Below, one piece after another: positions 44,804 through 55,085 of a stretch of 64,000 bases of DNA; position 1 is the first letter of the stretch, and every line of letters starts with the position of its first letter. The position numbers and the translations under genes are program-made. The notes beneath the pieces were generated by a model. The model was not told the DNA's origin and did no database searches. It saw only the letters and a program-made list of their open reading frames with translations. The DNA lies in NCBI GenBank assembly GCA_007859835.1, contig SJPJ01000001.1, forward strand, positions 6,237,632 through 6,301,631, given 5' to 3'. This DNA comes from Novipirellula herctigrandis. Its GTDB lineage: Bacteria > Planctomycetota > Planctomycetia > Pirellulales > Pirellulaceae.

Positions 44804-45655
44804 CTAATCATCGACACACGAGTTAGTAAGTGTTCCGATGCCCTCTATTTCGACACTACAAGTATCACCAGCCTTTAAGAACACGGGCGGCTTCCTGGCC
44901 ACACCGACCCCAGGAGGAGTTCCGGTGAAAATCAAGTCGCCTGGTTTGAGCGTGACGATATTCGAAAGATGCGAGATGAGCTCGGGGATCGAGAAGATTA
45001 ATTGCTCGGTTGTGCTCTCTTGCACGGTTTCGCCGTTGAGGTGCATTCGCACTCGTACTCGGCTTGGGTTTGGCATTTCCGCCGTGGTGACCAAGCAGGG
45101 GCCGACCGGAGCGAATGTGTCGAACGTTTTCCCCAACAGCCATTGGCCGCCGGGACGCCCTTTTTGCCAATCTCGTGCCGAGACATCGTGGCCACAGCTA
45201 TACCCCATCACGTACTGCATCGCGTCATTCGGAGAAACCTGTTTTGCCTTCTTCCCGATCACCACGACCAACTCGGCTTCGTAGTCGACTTTTGTTGCGA
45301 TCTTTGGAAGTCGAATCGCGTCGCCATGTCCAATAAGGGCTGTGTTGAATTTGCTAAAAACGACCGGTTCCGTCGGAATTTCCGATCCCGTTTCGAGCGC
45401 ATGGTCACGATAGTTCAGGCCGATACAGATGATTTTGTCTGGATCAGCGATCGGTGGTAGTAACGTGGAGGGCGTCGTCAACCACTGGGATTCGGTTGGC
45501 GCAGGGAGGCTTTCTAGCCACTTGTTTCCGCGTGAAAAGAGTTGAGTTTGGTCGATCGGTTTACCAAGAAGCGTCGAAAGGGGACAGATTCGTTCGCGAT
45601 CATAGATGGCGAATTGGGAATGACCGTTTTCGTCGGTGAATCGGCAAATTGCCAT
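44804..45655 (-). CDS. fumarylacetoacetate hydrolase family protein
   Basis: 283 residues. The family hydrolyses or decarboxylates beta-diketo acids or related compounds with a divalent metal. The motifs [36 protein letters not shown] (metal ligands E126 and E128), [10 protein letters not shown] (D157), and [18 protein letters not shown] are diagnostic. The N-terminal 60 residues form the usual small beta domain. Sequence alone does not separate ureidoglycolate lyase, 2-hydroxyhepta-2,4-diene-1,7-dioate isomerase or acylpyruvase activity, so no symbol is given. It follows the nucleotidyltransferase gene by 17 bp on the same strand. Confidence 0.93.
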   Translation of the reverse strand: MAICRFTDENGHSQFAIYDRERICPLSTLLGKPIDQTQLFSRGNKWLESLPAPTESQWLTTPSTLLPPIADPDKIICIGLNYRDHALETGSEIPTEPVVFSKFNTALIGHGDAIRLPKIATKVDYEAELVVVIGKKAKQVSPNDAMQYVMGYSCGHDVSARDWQKGRPGGQWLLGKTFDTFAPVGPCLVTTAEMPNPSRVRVRMHLNGETVQESTTEQLIFSIPELISHLSNIVTLKPGDLIFTGTPPGVGVARKPPVFLKAGDTCSVEIEGIGTLTNSCVDD

Positions 45656-45672
45656 GTGGATGTTCCTTGGAG

Positions 45673-46962
45673 TTACGGTTGATCTGTTTTGTGAATCTTC
45701 GCTGCGTACTTGAGTGCTTCGTCTTTTGAATGCAGTTTGTTATCGAGCTGCAAGTCGCGGATTTGCTTCAGTATTTTGGCATAGGCAGGCCCTTTGGGGA
45801 TGCCTTGTGATGCCAAGTCGCTCCCACCGATTAGCGGTTGAGGGTCGAGACGCTCGTTTGACCATCGCAACGCTTCGGTTGAAAGAGCAACTCCCTTGTT
45901 ATTGGTTCCGGCAATCATGCGACTGACTTCGAGGATGATATTCGCATCTCGGTCAATCAGAATCGGTTGGATTTGGGACCAAGCCCTTTGATCCGCTTCG
46001 GCAATGATTGGCGCGAATCGAATCGCTGAATCCACTTGTCGGACTTCTACATTTGAAAGTCTCCAACGCCGCGTGATTGCCTTTAAATGTTTCCGCGGAT
46101 GTTTGGTCGCAAACAGGAATCCGGCCAATGCTACGACGAAGGGGCGAGATTTTTTTATCGCGAAAAGCCGATGAAATTGTTCGCTGTTGATGTCTTCGAT
46201 TTCGGGAAGGACGTGTGATCCAAGAGCAAGGGATGTGAGGTGATCGATGCCGTCGAGCACGTTTTCTGACATCATGGTGCGCCGCATTTCAACCCCCACG
46301 CGTTCACTGCTGACACTATCGATTTTGGCCGCGTTTTCTCGGATTGCCGCCGCAGTCGATGGGGCAATTGAAAAACCGAGTGTTGTAGTAAATCGGACGG
46401 CGCGGAGCATTCGCAGTTTGTCTTCGTCGAACCGCTGATTGGGCGAGCCGATCGTACGCAGGATTTTCTTGTCTAGGTCTTCCGTTCCGGAAACGTAGTC
46501 GACGATGATTGCTTCGGTCGGATCATAGAACAGTCCGTTAATCGTGAAATCGCGGCGCACCGCGTCTGCTTCGGCGGTGCCAAAATGGACACTATCGGGG
46601 CGACGTCCATCGGTGTAGGTCCCGTCACTTCGAAAGGTTGCCACTTCGATCGGTTGCAGTGGGATGGCTGCTCGTTGGCGTCGCTCTTTTGATGGCAACA
46701 CGCCGATGACCCCAAAGCTAGCACCAAAGGCTAGCGTTTGACGCTTGCCAAAAACGGTTTGGATTGCATCGGGAACCGCATCGGTAGCGATGTCGTAATC
46801 CTTTGGCTTGTTGCCCAGTAACGCATCGCGGACGCAGCCACCGGCGAAGTAGGCAATGAATCCCGCTTCTCGCAGCCGATCGATGATCCGGATCGCTTCG
46901 GCGGCATCTTCATCGCTTTGGAAGTCAACGGGGAAATCGAATGGGGTGGTATTTGGTTTCAA
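45673..46962 (-). CDS. CCA tRNA nucleotidyltransferase / poly(A) polymerase family protein
   Basis: 429 residues. The class II nucleotidyltransferase core is present: [20 protein letters not shown] (metal-binding DYD near 56-58), then [33 protein letters not shown] and the RNA-binding block [21 protein letters not shown]. These enzymes add CCA to tRNA 3' ends or poly(A) tails to RNA; length and the RRDFTINGL motif leave both possible. The C-terminal helical domain has an extra 100 or so residues. It lies 17 bp upstream of the fumarylacetoacetate hydrolase gene and is divergent from the Nudix gene. Confidence 0.88.
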   Translation of the reverse strand: MKPNTTPFDFPVDFQSDEDAAEAIRIIDRLREAGFIAYFAGGCVRDALLGNKPKDYDIATDAVPDAIQTVFGKRQTLAFGASFGVIGVLPSKERRQRAAIPLQPIEVATFRSDGTYTDGRRPDSVHFGTAEADAVRRDFTINGLFYDPTEAIIVDYVSGTEDLDKKILRTIGSPNQRFDEDKLRMLRAVRFTTTLGFSIAPSTAAAIRENAAKIDSVSSERVGVEMRRTMMSENVLDGIDHLTSLALGSHVLPEIEDINSEQFHRLFAIKKSRPFVVALAGFLFATKHPRKHLKAITRRWRLSNVEVRQVDSAIRFAPIIAEADQRAWSQIQPILIDRDANIILEVSRMIAGTNNKGVALSTEALRWSNERLDPQPLIGGSDLASQGIPKGPAYAKILKQIRDLQLDNKLHSKDEALKYAAKIHKTDQP

Positions 46963-47059
46963 TGCGTTTATGTTGTTGGAGTCTTGGGCGAGGCTCGAAT
47001 CATAGGCGGTTCGGTGAACTAAGATTGTGCCCGAGCGAGCCCTTGGTTAAAAGCACGCT

Positions 47060-47494
47060 ATGAACAGGCAGCGACCGAAATTTCCGAAGAAGCGGGGTGT
47101 CGTGGGAGTGATCGTCCGCGATCAAAGGCTATTGACGATTCGTCGCTCGCTAACGGTTCCGGCACCGGGAAAGCTCTGTTTGCCGGGCGGCACCATTGAA
47201 AAAGGTGAAACCGAAGAGTTCGCACTGGTTCGCGAAATGCGAGAAGAATTGACCATCGATGTTTCGCCAATTCGATTGTGTTGGCGAAGTGTTACCCCTT
47301 GGGGAACGACCCTCGCATGGTGGCTAGCCTCGGTCGATGCGGACGTGATTCCGGTGGCGAATCCCGATGAAGTGGCCGAATTTCATTGGTTAACGAGTCG
47401 AGAAATTCGGAAAATGCGAAACATGCTGCCGAGTTTGCCCGAGTTTATTACCGCCATCGAATCGGGCAAAATCGAGTTGGAGGTAAGCTTCTAG
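47060..47494 (+). CDS. Nudix hydrolase
   Basis: 144 residues. The Nudix box lies at 44-66: G44-X5-E50-X7-REMREEL, with R58, E59, E62 and E63 in place. The box position that is usually Gly before the last hydrophobic residue is Thr65, a tolerated change. Members hydrolyse nucleoside diphosphates linked to other groups, such as 8-oxo-dGTP, ADP-ribose or nucleotide sugars. The substrate is not visible. A short basic N terminus precedes GVVGVIVRDQRLLTIRRS. ATG start at 47060; divergent from the nucleotidyltransferase and convergent with the 1000-residue protein. Confidence 0.9.
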   Translation: MNRQRPKFPKKRGVVGVIVRDQRLLTIRRSLTVPAPGKLCLPGGTIEKGETEEFALVREMREELTIDVSPIRLCWRSVTPWGTTLAWWLASVDADVIPVANPDEVAEFHWLTSREIRKMRNMLPSLPEFITAIESGKIELEVSF

Positions 47495-47614
47495 GCTGGG
47501 TATTGGTGTCTCGAAGTTGGTGTTCAGGCTTTCGCCGCTTCTGTTTTAGGATCGCCTGGCTATCAGATTGTCTGGTCGGGCGACGCCGAAGCTTGGTTTC
47601 TAGCTCCGGATCGA

Positions 47615-50600
47615 CTACGGTCTTGTCGCGATCCGGGCCGCTTCGGCTTCGCTTACCGCCATCGCCATCCATCCCTCACGAAGTTCCAATTGGCTGATCA
47701 CCAAGTTGCTTGCCGCGGGATGGTGCTCGAGTGCAACGGCCGTCAACGGAAAGCCGTGCGTGGTCGACAACACTTTGTTGAAGATCGCTCGAATCGGCAA
47801 TCGCTGTCGCATCGACAAGCTGGGGCCACTGATGCGCAAATGCCCGTCGCGAACCAAAGATGCTTTGAGTCCTTCCGCGTGCGGCACATAAGCACCACGA
47901 ACGATAAAGCGACGAAGATCTAACGTATCGCCGCGAGTCAGTCGGACGATACGAAGCGTCAACCACATTTTGTTGTCTTCGATCTCGACAGTGATTGGCC
48001 GAGTCTTCGCAAATTGGATCATCACATCATCAGGAATGTCTTCTGGCAACGTCGATGGATCTTGGCCGAATAGTAACGCTCCTTGGTTGATCATGTCGCT
48101 AATCAGCAGCGGTTGATCGCGAGGCACCAATTGTTCAAGCATGTTGTTCATCGCTGATTGATGCACTTGAACACTCATCAAACTGTCGCGTAACGCTCGT
48201 GGCCTCGGCGTGAACGCGGCGATTTGCCAATCGCCTGCTAAGCGATAGCGAGCCAACAACCGCTCGGATGTTGTTTGCATGTCAACGACTTTCGGGTCGA
48301 GCCGAAGAGCACCGAGCGGACCAAGGACCACTTGGGCCAATTGGTCGGTTGATTGATTCAGTTTCGTTTGAACTTGCTCATCAATTTCGCTGCTGACTTG
48401 TTCCCGCAGTTTTGCGCTAGCAAGTCGATTGGTGACCGGTTTTTGCGAGTCATATCGTGAATGGGCGATACTGCGAACGAGTGGTCCGAGCAGCGGCCAT
48501 CGATCATAATCGCTTTCGATGCCCCGCAATCGGGTCGAACCTTGGACGTCCACCCAAGATTCACCTTTGCGAATTCCGTTGGTGCTGATTTCGATTGGCG
48601 TCGTCGCGAAGAAGTTCGAATCTCCATCGGTCCTCACCGACACCGGACCCTGTGTTCCGAGCGAGCGTGTGTGAACATTGCCAAGCGTTTGCAGTTCAAT
48701 TTGCCAGCGATCAGGGGTCGGTTTCAGCTGAATTTGTAGGCTGCTGTCAACTTGGCTGACGCCGGTCACTTGGCTACCAAGGATGGTTGTCCGCACGGGA
48801 ACGGTTTTTGTATCCATCGAAGGCAACATGCGTTCTAGCAAACCTTCGCTCATCGCGACGCGGATGTTTGCGTTGCGATAGTACGTGTCGATGACGTTAG
48901 CGATTTCGACCGCTTGAGGGCTTTCGGCGTGCTGCAAGGTTTGAACTGCCTCAGCGATTTCGACCGAAACCGTATCAATTTCGTTTGCTTCTTGGTGCTC
49001 AATTTGATTTAGTAAACTGGCGTAGTCGACCGCCCCTCGCGTCCAAGGACGTACGGCATTAGCGAGTTGTTCGATCGCGTCATTGTCGAGCCAATCGCGA
49101 TGCTCAGGGTGTAATCCGTGCCAACGTAGCCGTGATAGGAATCGTTTGGCCAGCATCGCACGGTTGTTGGTTTCAAACTCGTTTGCGGATCGTTCAAGTT
49201 CGTCGAGGAGCAAGTAACGGTTCCAGCCTTCGACATCCTGAGTTTCCGGCAGGATTTCACGAACCTGGGCAACGTATTGCTCCGCCTGCAAAAGAGTTTG
49301 AGGATCGATTTGCCCCAAGACTTGCTCGGTCTGGCCCGAAGAGGTTAGGTTCCAAACCGGTTTCCACACCGCCGCTCGACGTTCGACGGCGTAGCAGGCG
49401 TGGAGCCAGAGTATTTGCGCTTCGCGATCCGGCATTGCCTCGGCCGCGACGTGGCCCTCGACAAACAAACGTTTCAATTGGTCAAGCTTTTCGCCCGCGT
49501 CGGGGTGCCCCAATCGTGGTAGTCTTCGCAATTGGTCGAGCGTCGCTTGGACGCGGTGGATCCAATTGACCATTGTGGTGGTTTCGAACGTATGCGCGTC
49601 GGTGCCTGTTGCGAATTGTTCGAGTCCATTGAGTTGCTGATCAAGTTTGCTGGTCACGGGCCACCCGGCTGGACTGAATTGTGGCGACCGGTGAGTCGGT
49701 TCGTAGGTCCCTGCGGTTGGTTCTACCGGTGGCTGAGCAGGCGGCTGAGCAAGTGACTGAACTGGTCGTTGAGCAAGTGATTCTCCGTAGGAGTCCACCG
49801 CTGATGGTGGAGCATACGTTTCTAAGTAAACGTTGGTTTCGTCTTTCTTAATGTCTGGCTTCGTTCGCACAATGCGTTTGCCAAGCACGGAAATCGATTT
49901 GGGCAAAATGGAGTCATGCGTATTCGATTCGGTCGCATTGGTAAGAGACATCGAAGTGCCAATTGGCGTGATCGTCAGCGGCATCTGTGGCTGAAGTGTT
50001 GGCAAAGTCAACGATGGTGCTGATTGGTGCCCAGCTAACTCTTGAGTTTCGTTTCGGACCGGCGCAGGGACCGAAACAATGGGGCGGACATGATCGGCCG
50101 ATGGATTGCCGCCGATTTCTCGCTCTAGGCGATCGGGGACTCGGAGCGCTCGTGAGCCATGTTCGGGGCGTTCGACAGCGACCGTGCTTTGTTTGGGTGG
50201 CGAAACCTGACGGTGCATCACCGCCACGCTAGTTTTGAGAGTTGAGCTTCCTCGCACTAAATCCCAGTGGTCGATTCGGACCGTCTCTTCGGCAATCGGG
50301 GTGATTTCAATTGCTTCGTCGCCAAAAGCCAACGTGATCGATTGTTTGGTTTGTGCGACCCACTGAATAAACGATTCATTGTTGCTGCCTAACCACGACA
50401 GGAGCATCACGATCACCGAAGCGGTGAGCGGCCAAAGAATGAGTGATTTTTTTACGTCCTTGAGCATCCCAGTCTCGACTTTATCTTTTGCGGGAGGGAG
50501 AAGATTAGAAGACGAGCCGAATCGAGGGTTCACCATCCATGGCAAATCGTTCGGGTCTTTGTACACTTGAATCGGCGTAGACGCCCCCTCGGGATGATTG

Positions 50601-50617
50601 ATGGTGCCTTGTCCCAA
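47615..50617 (-). CDS. 1000-residue membrane-anchored protein of unknown function
   Basis: The start is uncertain: a TTG at 50617 gives 1000 residues; an ATG at 50536 is the first ATG, with no ribosome binding site at either. One membrane helix is seen (about 59-76, SLILWPLTASVIVMLLSWLG), followed by a Pro/Gln/Thr-rich linker (about 175-325), then a long mostly helical part (to about 570) and a C-terminal beta-rich part with RSIAHSRYDSQKPVTNRLAS and a terminal EGWMAMAVSEAEAA. So it is anchored in the inner membrane with a large periplasmic part. No known domain is recognised. It converges on the Nudix gene and is divergent from fcl. Confidence 0.7.
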   Translation of the reverse strand: MGQGTINHPEGASTPIQVYKDPNDLPWMVNPRFGSSSNLLPPAKDKVETGMLKDVKKSLILWPLTASVIVMLLSWLGSNNESFIQWVAQTKQSITLAFGDEAIEITPIAEETVRIDHWDLVRGSSTLKTSVAVMHRQVSPPKQSTVAVERPEHGSRALRVPDRLEREIGGNPSADHVRPIVSVPAPVRNETQELAGHQSAPSLTLPTLQPQMPLTITPIGTSMSLTNATESNTHDSILPKSISVLGKRIVRTKPDIKKDETNVYLETYAPPSAVDSYGESLAQRPVQSLAQPPAQPPVEPTAGTYEPTHRSPQFSPAGWPVTSKLDQQLNGLEQFATGTDAHTFETTTMVNWIHRVQATLDQLRRLPRLGHPDAGEKLDQLKRLFVEGHVAAEAMPDREAQILWLHACYAVERRAAVWKPVWNLTSSGQTEQVLGQIDPQTLLQAEQYVAQVREILPETQDVEGWNRYLLLDELERSANEFETNNRAMLAKRFLSRLRWHGLHPEHRDWLDNDAIEQLANAVRPWTRGAVDYASLLNQIEHQEANEIDTVSVEIAEAVQTLQHAESPQAVEIANVIDTYYRNANIRVAMSEGLLERMLPSMDTKTVPVRTTILGSQVTGVSQVDSSLQIQLKPTPDRWQIELQTLGNVHTRSLGTQGPVSVRTDGDSNFFATTPIEISTNGIRKGESWVDVQGSTRLRGIESDYDRWPLLGPLVRSIAHSRYDSQKPVTNRLASAKLREQVSSEIDEQVQTKLNQSTDQLAQVVLGPLGALRLDPKVVDMQTTSERLLARYRLAGDWQIAAFTPRPRALRDSLMSVQVHQSAMNNMLEQLVPRDQPLLISDMINQGALLFGQDPSTLPEDIPDDVMIQFAKTRPITVEIEDNKMWLTLRIVRLTRGDTLDLRRFIVRGAYVPHAEGLKASLVRDGHLRISGPSLSMRQRLPIRAIFNKVLSTTHGFPLTAVALEHHPAASNLVISQLELREGWMAMAVSEAEAARIATRP

Positions 50618-50859
50618 TAAATAGGTGGATACCCCTTAGAGTGCCTAATCCGCAAAGTTTGGAGTGGCGCGGCGATCAGCTGAAGTGAGTGATCGTCATG
50701 CCGAAAAGACTTCGGTTTGTAATGAAAATGTCGACGATTCGTCCTCGTCAGGGCCTTCTCGTCTCTTATCCGCTTGATCACCTCTGTCTATTTGGCATCA
50801 TGCAACCAGAATCGACGCAGCGTAAAGATTGCTCCCCCAAAAAGGTTTTTGTTTAGCCC

Positions 50860-51810
50860 ATGACTCGACTTTCTGGAAAAATTTACGTTGCCGGTCACCG
50901 TGGGATGGTGGGTTCAGCCGTTTGTCGCCGATTGGCAAACGAATCGTGCGAGGTTTTGACGGCCACGCGAGACGAATTGAATTTGACGGATCCTGATGCT
51001 GTCAGGCAATTTTACCGAGAACACAAGCCGGACGCGGTTATCTTCGCAGCGGCAAAAGTGGGCGGTGTGTTGGCGAACAACACGTTTCCGGTCGAGTTTT
51101 TGTCGGACAACGTAATGATGTCCGTCGCGTCGATTCAGGCCGCGTATGAAGCGGGAGTAGGGCGTTTTCTGTTTCTCGGCAGCACGTGTATCTATCCTCG
51201 CGATTGTGGCCAACCGATCGTCGAAGATTCGTTGCTGTCCGGTCCGCTCGAAAAAACGAACGAAGCTTACGCGTTAGCAAAAATTTGCGGTTTAAAATTG
51301 TGTGAATATTATCGCCGCCAACATGGGGTGCTTTTTCACAGCGCCATGCCCACCAATTTGTATGGTCCAGGTGACAACTACCATCCCGAACACAGTCACG
51401 TTTTGCCGGCCCTGATTCGTCGGTTTCATGAAGCGAATCAGGGTAACGATTCGGAAGTGGTGATTTGGGGGACGGGCACGCCTCGTCGCGAATTCCTGTA
51501 CGTCGATGATTTGGCCGACGCGTTGGTTTTTCTTTTGAAACAATCCGATCCACCCGATTGGGTCAACGTCGGCACGGGGGTCGACTTGTCGATCCTCGAA
51601 CTCGCTTCTCTGGTAGCACGGACGGTTGGTTATGCTGGGGACATCGTAACCGACCCTCATCGACCCGACGGCACGCCTGTCAAATGCACCGACATGTCGC
51701 GTTTGCATGCGATCGGTTGGAAGCACCGCGTCGAACTAACGGAAGGACTGAAAACCACGTACGAGCATTACCTCCGTGAAGTCGCTTCGGGTCAAGTCCG
51801 CTCGGTTTGA
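50860..51810 (+). CDS. fcl: GDP-L-fucose synthase
   Basis: 316 residues. An extended short-chain dehydrogenase that converts GDP-4-keto-6-deoxymannose to GDP-L-fucose with NADPH. The Rossmann motif [36 protein letters not shown] and the catalytic [11 protein letters not shown] (Tyr-x3-Lys) are seen, with [20 protein letters not shown] typical of this enzyme. It precedes gmd by 54 bp; together they turn GDP-mannose into GDP-fucose for surface polysaccharides. The order is fcl then gmd, the reverse of the common arrangement. Confidence 0.95.
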   Translation: MTRLSGKIYVAGHRGMVGSAVCRRLANESCEVLTATRDELNLTDPDAVRQFYREHKPDAVIFAAAKVGGVLANNTFPVEFLSDNVMMSVASIQAAYEAGVGRFLFLGSTCIYPRDCGQPIVEDSLLSGPLEKTNEAYALAKICGLKLCEYYRRQHGVLFHSAMPTNLYGPGDNYHPEHSHVLPALIRRFHEANQGNDSEVVIWGTGTPRREFLYVDDLADALVFLLKQSDPPDWVNVGTGVDLSILELASLVARTVGYAGDIVTDPHRPDGTPVKCTDMSRLHAIGWKHRVELTEGLKTTYEHYLREVASGQVRSV

Positions 51811-51864
51811 CGGTTTTATCCCATTTGGCTTCCGCTTTACCCCTTTCTATAAAGACAGAACCGC

Positions 51865-52881
51865 ATGACCAAGAATGCACTTATCACTGGAATTACCGGT
51901 CAAGACGGCAGCTACCTCGCGGAATTGCTTCTCCAAAAGGGGTATCAAGTCCACGGTTTGGTCCGCCGCAGCAGCACGTTTTCGACCGAGCGGATTGACC
52001 ATATTTACCAAGACGTTCATGAGCATCCTAAGTTGCTTCTTCATTACGGTGATTTGACCGACGGACAAGCGCTTTCCAATTTGGTGCTAGAGATTGAGCC
52101 GGACGAGATCTACAACTTGGGGGCCCAAAGCCACGTTCGTGTTTCATTCGATCAGCCCATTTACACATTACAAACCATTGGAGTCGGAGCATTGAATGTG
52201 CTCGAAGCGGCTCGACTACTTAACAAGAAAAAAGAAGTTCGGGTTTATCAAGCGAGCAGTAGCGAGATGTACGGCGACGTCATGGCGGTACCGCAAAACG
52301 AGACGACGCCGTTTAATCCGCAGTCACCCTATGCGTGTGCGAAGGTTTACGCGTTTCACCAAACGGTCAATTATCGCCGCAGTTACGGGATGTTCGCCAG
52401 CAACGGGATTTTGTTCAACCATGAGTCCGAGCGACGTGGCGAGACCTTCGTGACTCGCAAAATCACCCGCGCGGCGGGGCGGATTAAGATGGGCATGCAA
52501 GAGAAGCTTTATCTTGGCAATCTGGATGCCAAACGCGATTGGGGTTACGCAAAAGATTACGTCGAGGGGATGTGGCGAATTCTACAACACAGCGCACCAG
52601 ACGATTTTGTGCTCGCAACGGGACGAACCGAAACGGTGCGAGATTTCGCGAAGCTGGTTTTCCAGCAATTGGATATGAATTACGAGGATTACGTTGAAAT
52701 CGATCCTCGTTATTTCCGACCCGCGGAAGTTGATTTGCTGCTCGGCGATCCCTCGAAAGCAAAGGAAAAATTGGGCTGGGTAGCGTCCACAAATTTCGAA
52801 GAATTGGCCCGAATCATGACCGAACACGATTTGGAAATCGCCAAACGGGAAGCTCACGCCAAGCGTTTCGTGCCCCACTAG
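51865..52881 (+). CDS. gmd: GDP-mannose 4,6-dehydratase
   Basis: 338 residues. The first step of GDP-fucose synthesis, removing water from GDP-mannose. Motifs: [19 protein letters not shown] (NADP loop), [57 protein letters not shown] (Tyr-x3-Lys), and [17 protein letters not shown]. Length is a little below the E. coli enzyme (373) but the core is complete. Start ATG at 51865, in the same transcription direction as fcl. Confidence 0.96.
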   Translation: MTKNALITGITGQDGSYLAELLLQKGYQVHGLVRRSSTFSTERIDHIYQDVHEHPKLLLHYGDLTDGQALSNLVLEIEPDEIYNLGAQSHVRVSFDQPIYTLQTIGVGALNVLEAARLLNKKKEVRVYQASSSEMYGDVMAVPQNETTPFNPQSPYACAKVYAFHQTVNYRRSYGMFASNGILFNHESERRGETFVTRKITRAAGRIKMGMQEKLYLGNLDAKRDWGYAKDYVEGMWRILQHSAPDDFVLATGRTETVRDFAKLVFQQLDMNYEDYVEIDPRYFRPAEVDLLLGDPSKAKEKLGWVASTNFEELARIMTEHDLEIAKREAHAKRFVPH

Positions 52882-52969
52882 ATATCTGCTACCCTCGACG
52901 CGGCGCTCAATCGCGGTGAAAATAGGGCTGCGTAATTTATCCGTCGTTAACGAAAAAGTCAGGAAAACA

Positions 52970-53293
52970 ATGGCCAAAAAAAGCTCGAACACGACTTTCG
53001 AGTTTGTCGAACCGATCGGCGATCGAGTGTTGGTCCGAAAAGACGAACCAAAACGCGAGACCCGAGGTGGGATTGCACTTCCGGACGCCGCTGAAATTCC
53101 AACCATCACCGGTCGCATCGTTACTATTAGTGCGGTGGTCGAAAACGACGAAGAATTACCGCTTCGCCAATACGACAAGATTCTATTTCACCCAAAAAAC
53201 GCGATTCCGGTCGATTTGGAGCACGATAATCAACTCTTTGTCGTCCCCGTTGACGATGTCGTCGCTGTGTTTCGCAAGAAGAAACCCGAGTAG
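52970..53293 (+). CDS. groES: co-chaperonin GroES-like protein (no groEL nearby)
   Basis: 107 residues from the ATG at 52970 with AGGAAA just upstream; the frame extends to 52916 without support. The GroES fold is shown by FEFVEPIGDRVLVRKDEP, a mobile-loop region with TRGGIALPDAAEIPTITG, and the DDVVAVFRKK end. Compared with canonical GroES (about 97 residues) it lacks the usual GVGV turn and has an unusual YDKILFHPKN strand. groEL is not in the window, so it may serve a chaperonin elsewhere or be a diverged paralogue. It is 11 bp upstream of scpA. Confidence 0.85.
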   Translation: MAKKSSNTTFEFVEPIGDRVLVRKDEPKRETRGGIALPDAAEIPTITGRIVTISAVVENDEELPLRQYDKILFHPKNAIPVDLEHDNQLFVVPVDDVVAVFRKKKPE

Positions 53294-53304
53294 CCTGTAA
53301 TCGG

Positions 53305-54108
53305 ATGAGTTTTCGTATCGAATTGCCAGCCTATCGCGGACCATTGGATCTACTGCTGTACCTTGTGCGGCGGCAAGAGGTCTCGTTGTCGGAGATGTCC
53401 CTTTCCAAAATTGTCGAGCAATACCTTGAATATCTCGACATTTTGAAGGAATTGGATCTGGGGGACGTGGGCGATTTCATTGACTTGGCCAGCACGCTGG
53501 TCGAGATGAAAAGCTTGGCGGTTTTGCCAAAAGTAGTCGATGAATCCGAAGAAGAGGAAATCGTTGATCCGCAAGTGGAGCTGGTCGAGCGACTCCTTCA
53601 GTACAAGGAAATCCGCGACGCAGCAGAAATCTTGGACGAAATGGGCCAACGTTGGCAACAGCGATACCAACGAATGAGCGATGATCTGCCCTCGCGTCGA
53701 ATCGATCCTGGCGACCAACCGATCGTCGATTTGGAGATTTGGGACCTAGTCAGTGCGTTCGGCCGGATCATGCGTGAATCGGCCGGTCCGCCGGTGACTG
53801 AGGTGATCTATGACGACACGCCGATCCACGTCTATATGCAGAAAATCCATACACGGTTGCGAGACACCGAGAAGGTGACGTTAATGGATTTGGTCACCGG
53901 TGGCATTCACAAATCGTCACTCATCGGATGGTTCTTGGCGACGCTCGAATTGACGCGGCATCACGGCGCCGCCGTCGAGCAGGACGAAAACGGTGAGATC
54001 GTTGTGGTCCGAACCGGAACGTATAGCGAACAGTTGGATGTCAATGAAGTCGACAACTACGGTGCCGCCAAGATCGAAGCGAGCAACATGCCAATCCGAA
54101 TGCGATAG
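53305..54108 (+). CDS. scpA: segregation and condensation protein A
   Basis: 267 residues. ScpA is the kleisin that links SMC heads for chromosome condensation and segregation. The N-terminal motif FRIELPAYRGPLDLLLYLVR is diagnostic, followed by FIDLASTLVEMKSLAVLP, an acidic spacer (ESEEEEIVDPQVE) and the C-terminal winged-helix part (VTLMDLVTGGIHKSSLIGWF and LATLELTRHHGAAV). scpB and smc are not nearby. It follows the groES-like gene by 11 bp, so the two are likely co-transcribed. Confidence 0.95.
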   Translation: MSFRIELPAYRGPLDLLLYLVRRQEVSLSEMSLSKIVEQYLEYLDILKELDLGDVGDFIDLASTLVEMKSLAVLPKVVDESEEEEIVDPQVELVERLLQYKEIRDAAEILDEMGQRWQQRYQRMSDDLPSRRIDPGDQPIVDLEIWDLVSAFGRIMRESAGPPVTEVIYDDTPIHVYMQKIHTRLRDTEKVTLMDLVTGGIHKSSLIGWFLATLELTRHHGAAVEQDENGEIVVVRTGTYSEQLDVNEVDNYGAAKIEASNMPIRMR

Positions 54109-54124
54109 CCGTCGCTCGATACGA

Positions 54125-54154
54125 AAAGTCGCCCGGTACAAAGTCGCCCGGTAC
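54125..54154 (+). repeat. perfect 15-bp tandem repeat upstream of the RNase Z-like gene
   Basis: AAAGTCGCCCGGTAC occurs at 54125-54139 and again at 54140-54154 without mismatch. It lies in the 137-bp spacer between scpA and the next gene, about 90 bp before that start. Confidence 0.92.
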
Positions 54155-54245
54155 ATTGACTCGCTCATTCTCGCTATCTTGGCCTCATTGTCTCTACTGC
54201 TTCGCACCCGTGTCCGCCTCCTCGCCAGCCCCTGTTTGTTTTTCG

Positions 54246-55085
54246 ATGGTTGAAAATGTTCCTCTGCTTCGTCACCACCATGATGGTCTAACGATCGAAG
54301 GTTATTCGCGTGCGGCAGTGCAGACGTGTTGGCGGGTGAACGAATTAAAAGTCCTGTTCGATTGTGGTATCCAGCCTTGGGATTTCATGGGGACCTCAAC
54401 CATGTTTATTTCTCACGCGCACCTTGATCACATTGCCGCTTTGCCGGCTTATGTCTCGAGACGGCGAATGATGAAAATGGATCCGCCCGTGATCTATATG
54501 CCTGATTCGGCCGTTGATAATGCTTGGGATATGCTGCAAATGTTTCGCCGGCTCGACCGTGGAGCGATGCCATGCGAATTGATCGGTTTGCTTCCCGGGG
54601 ACGAAACATCGATCAGTCGCGAGTATGTCGTTACGTCGCTACCGACCCGGCACACGATCCAATCGTTAGGGTTTGTTATCCACCAACGGCGGCACAAATT
54701 AAAGCCGCAATACGTTGGACTCGAAGGGAACCAACTTCGCGAGCTAAAACTATCCGGGACGGAAATCACCGAAGAGTCTCGCGTACCGGTGCTCGCATAC
54801 ACCGGTGATACTTCGCCTCCTGGGCTCGATGACAATCCCGTCTTTTTCGATGCTAAAGTTTTGGTCAGCGAAATGACATTTGTCGCGCCCGAGCATCGCA
54901 AAGACAAAATTCATAAACATGGCCATATGCACGTCGACGACTATTTGAAACGAGCCGATCGATTCAATAATGAACTGATCATTGCGTCCCATTTGAGTAC
55001 TCGGTACAACGACACTCAGGTCAAACGACTTGTAAGTAGAGTGCTGCCCGACATGCTTGGTGGTCGCTTAAAGCTTTGGCTATGA
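54246..55085 (+). CDS. RNase Z-like metallo-beta-lactamase fold hydrolase
   Basis: 279 residues from the ATG at 54246; the frame extends to 54156 but gains nothing recognisable and no ribosome binding site. The metal motif H57-A-H59-L-D61-H62 (ISHAHLDHIAALPAY) is present, along with LPTRHTIQSLGFV, AYTGDTSPPG and IIASHLSTRY, which supply the other zinc ligands. tRNase Z cuts the 3' trailer of tRNA precursors; a general MBL hydrolase is the alternative. Its stop overlaps the hemW start by 4 bp (ATGA). Confidence 0.82.
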   Translation: MVENVPLLRHHHDGLTIEGYSRAAVQTCWRVNELKVLFDCGIQPWDFMGTSTMFISHAHLDHIAALPAYVSRRRMMKMDPPVIYMPDSAVDNAWDMLQMFRRLDRGAMPCELIGLLPGDETSISREYVVTSLPTRHTIQSLGFVIHQRRHKLKPQYVGLEGNQLRELKLSGTEITEESRVPVLAYTGDTSPPGLDDNPVFFDAKVLVSEMTFVAPEHRKDKIHKHGHMHVDDYLKRADRFNNELIIASHLSTRYNDTQVKRLVSRVLPDMLGGRLKLWL

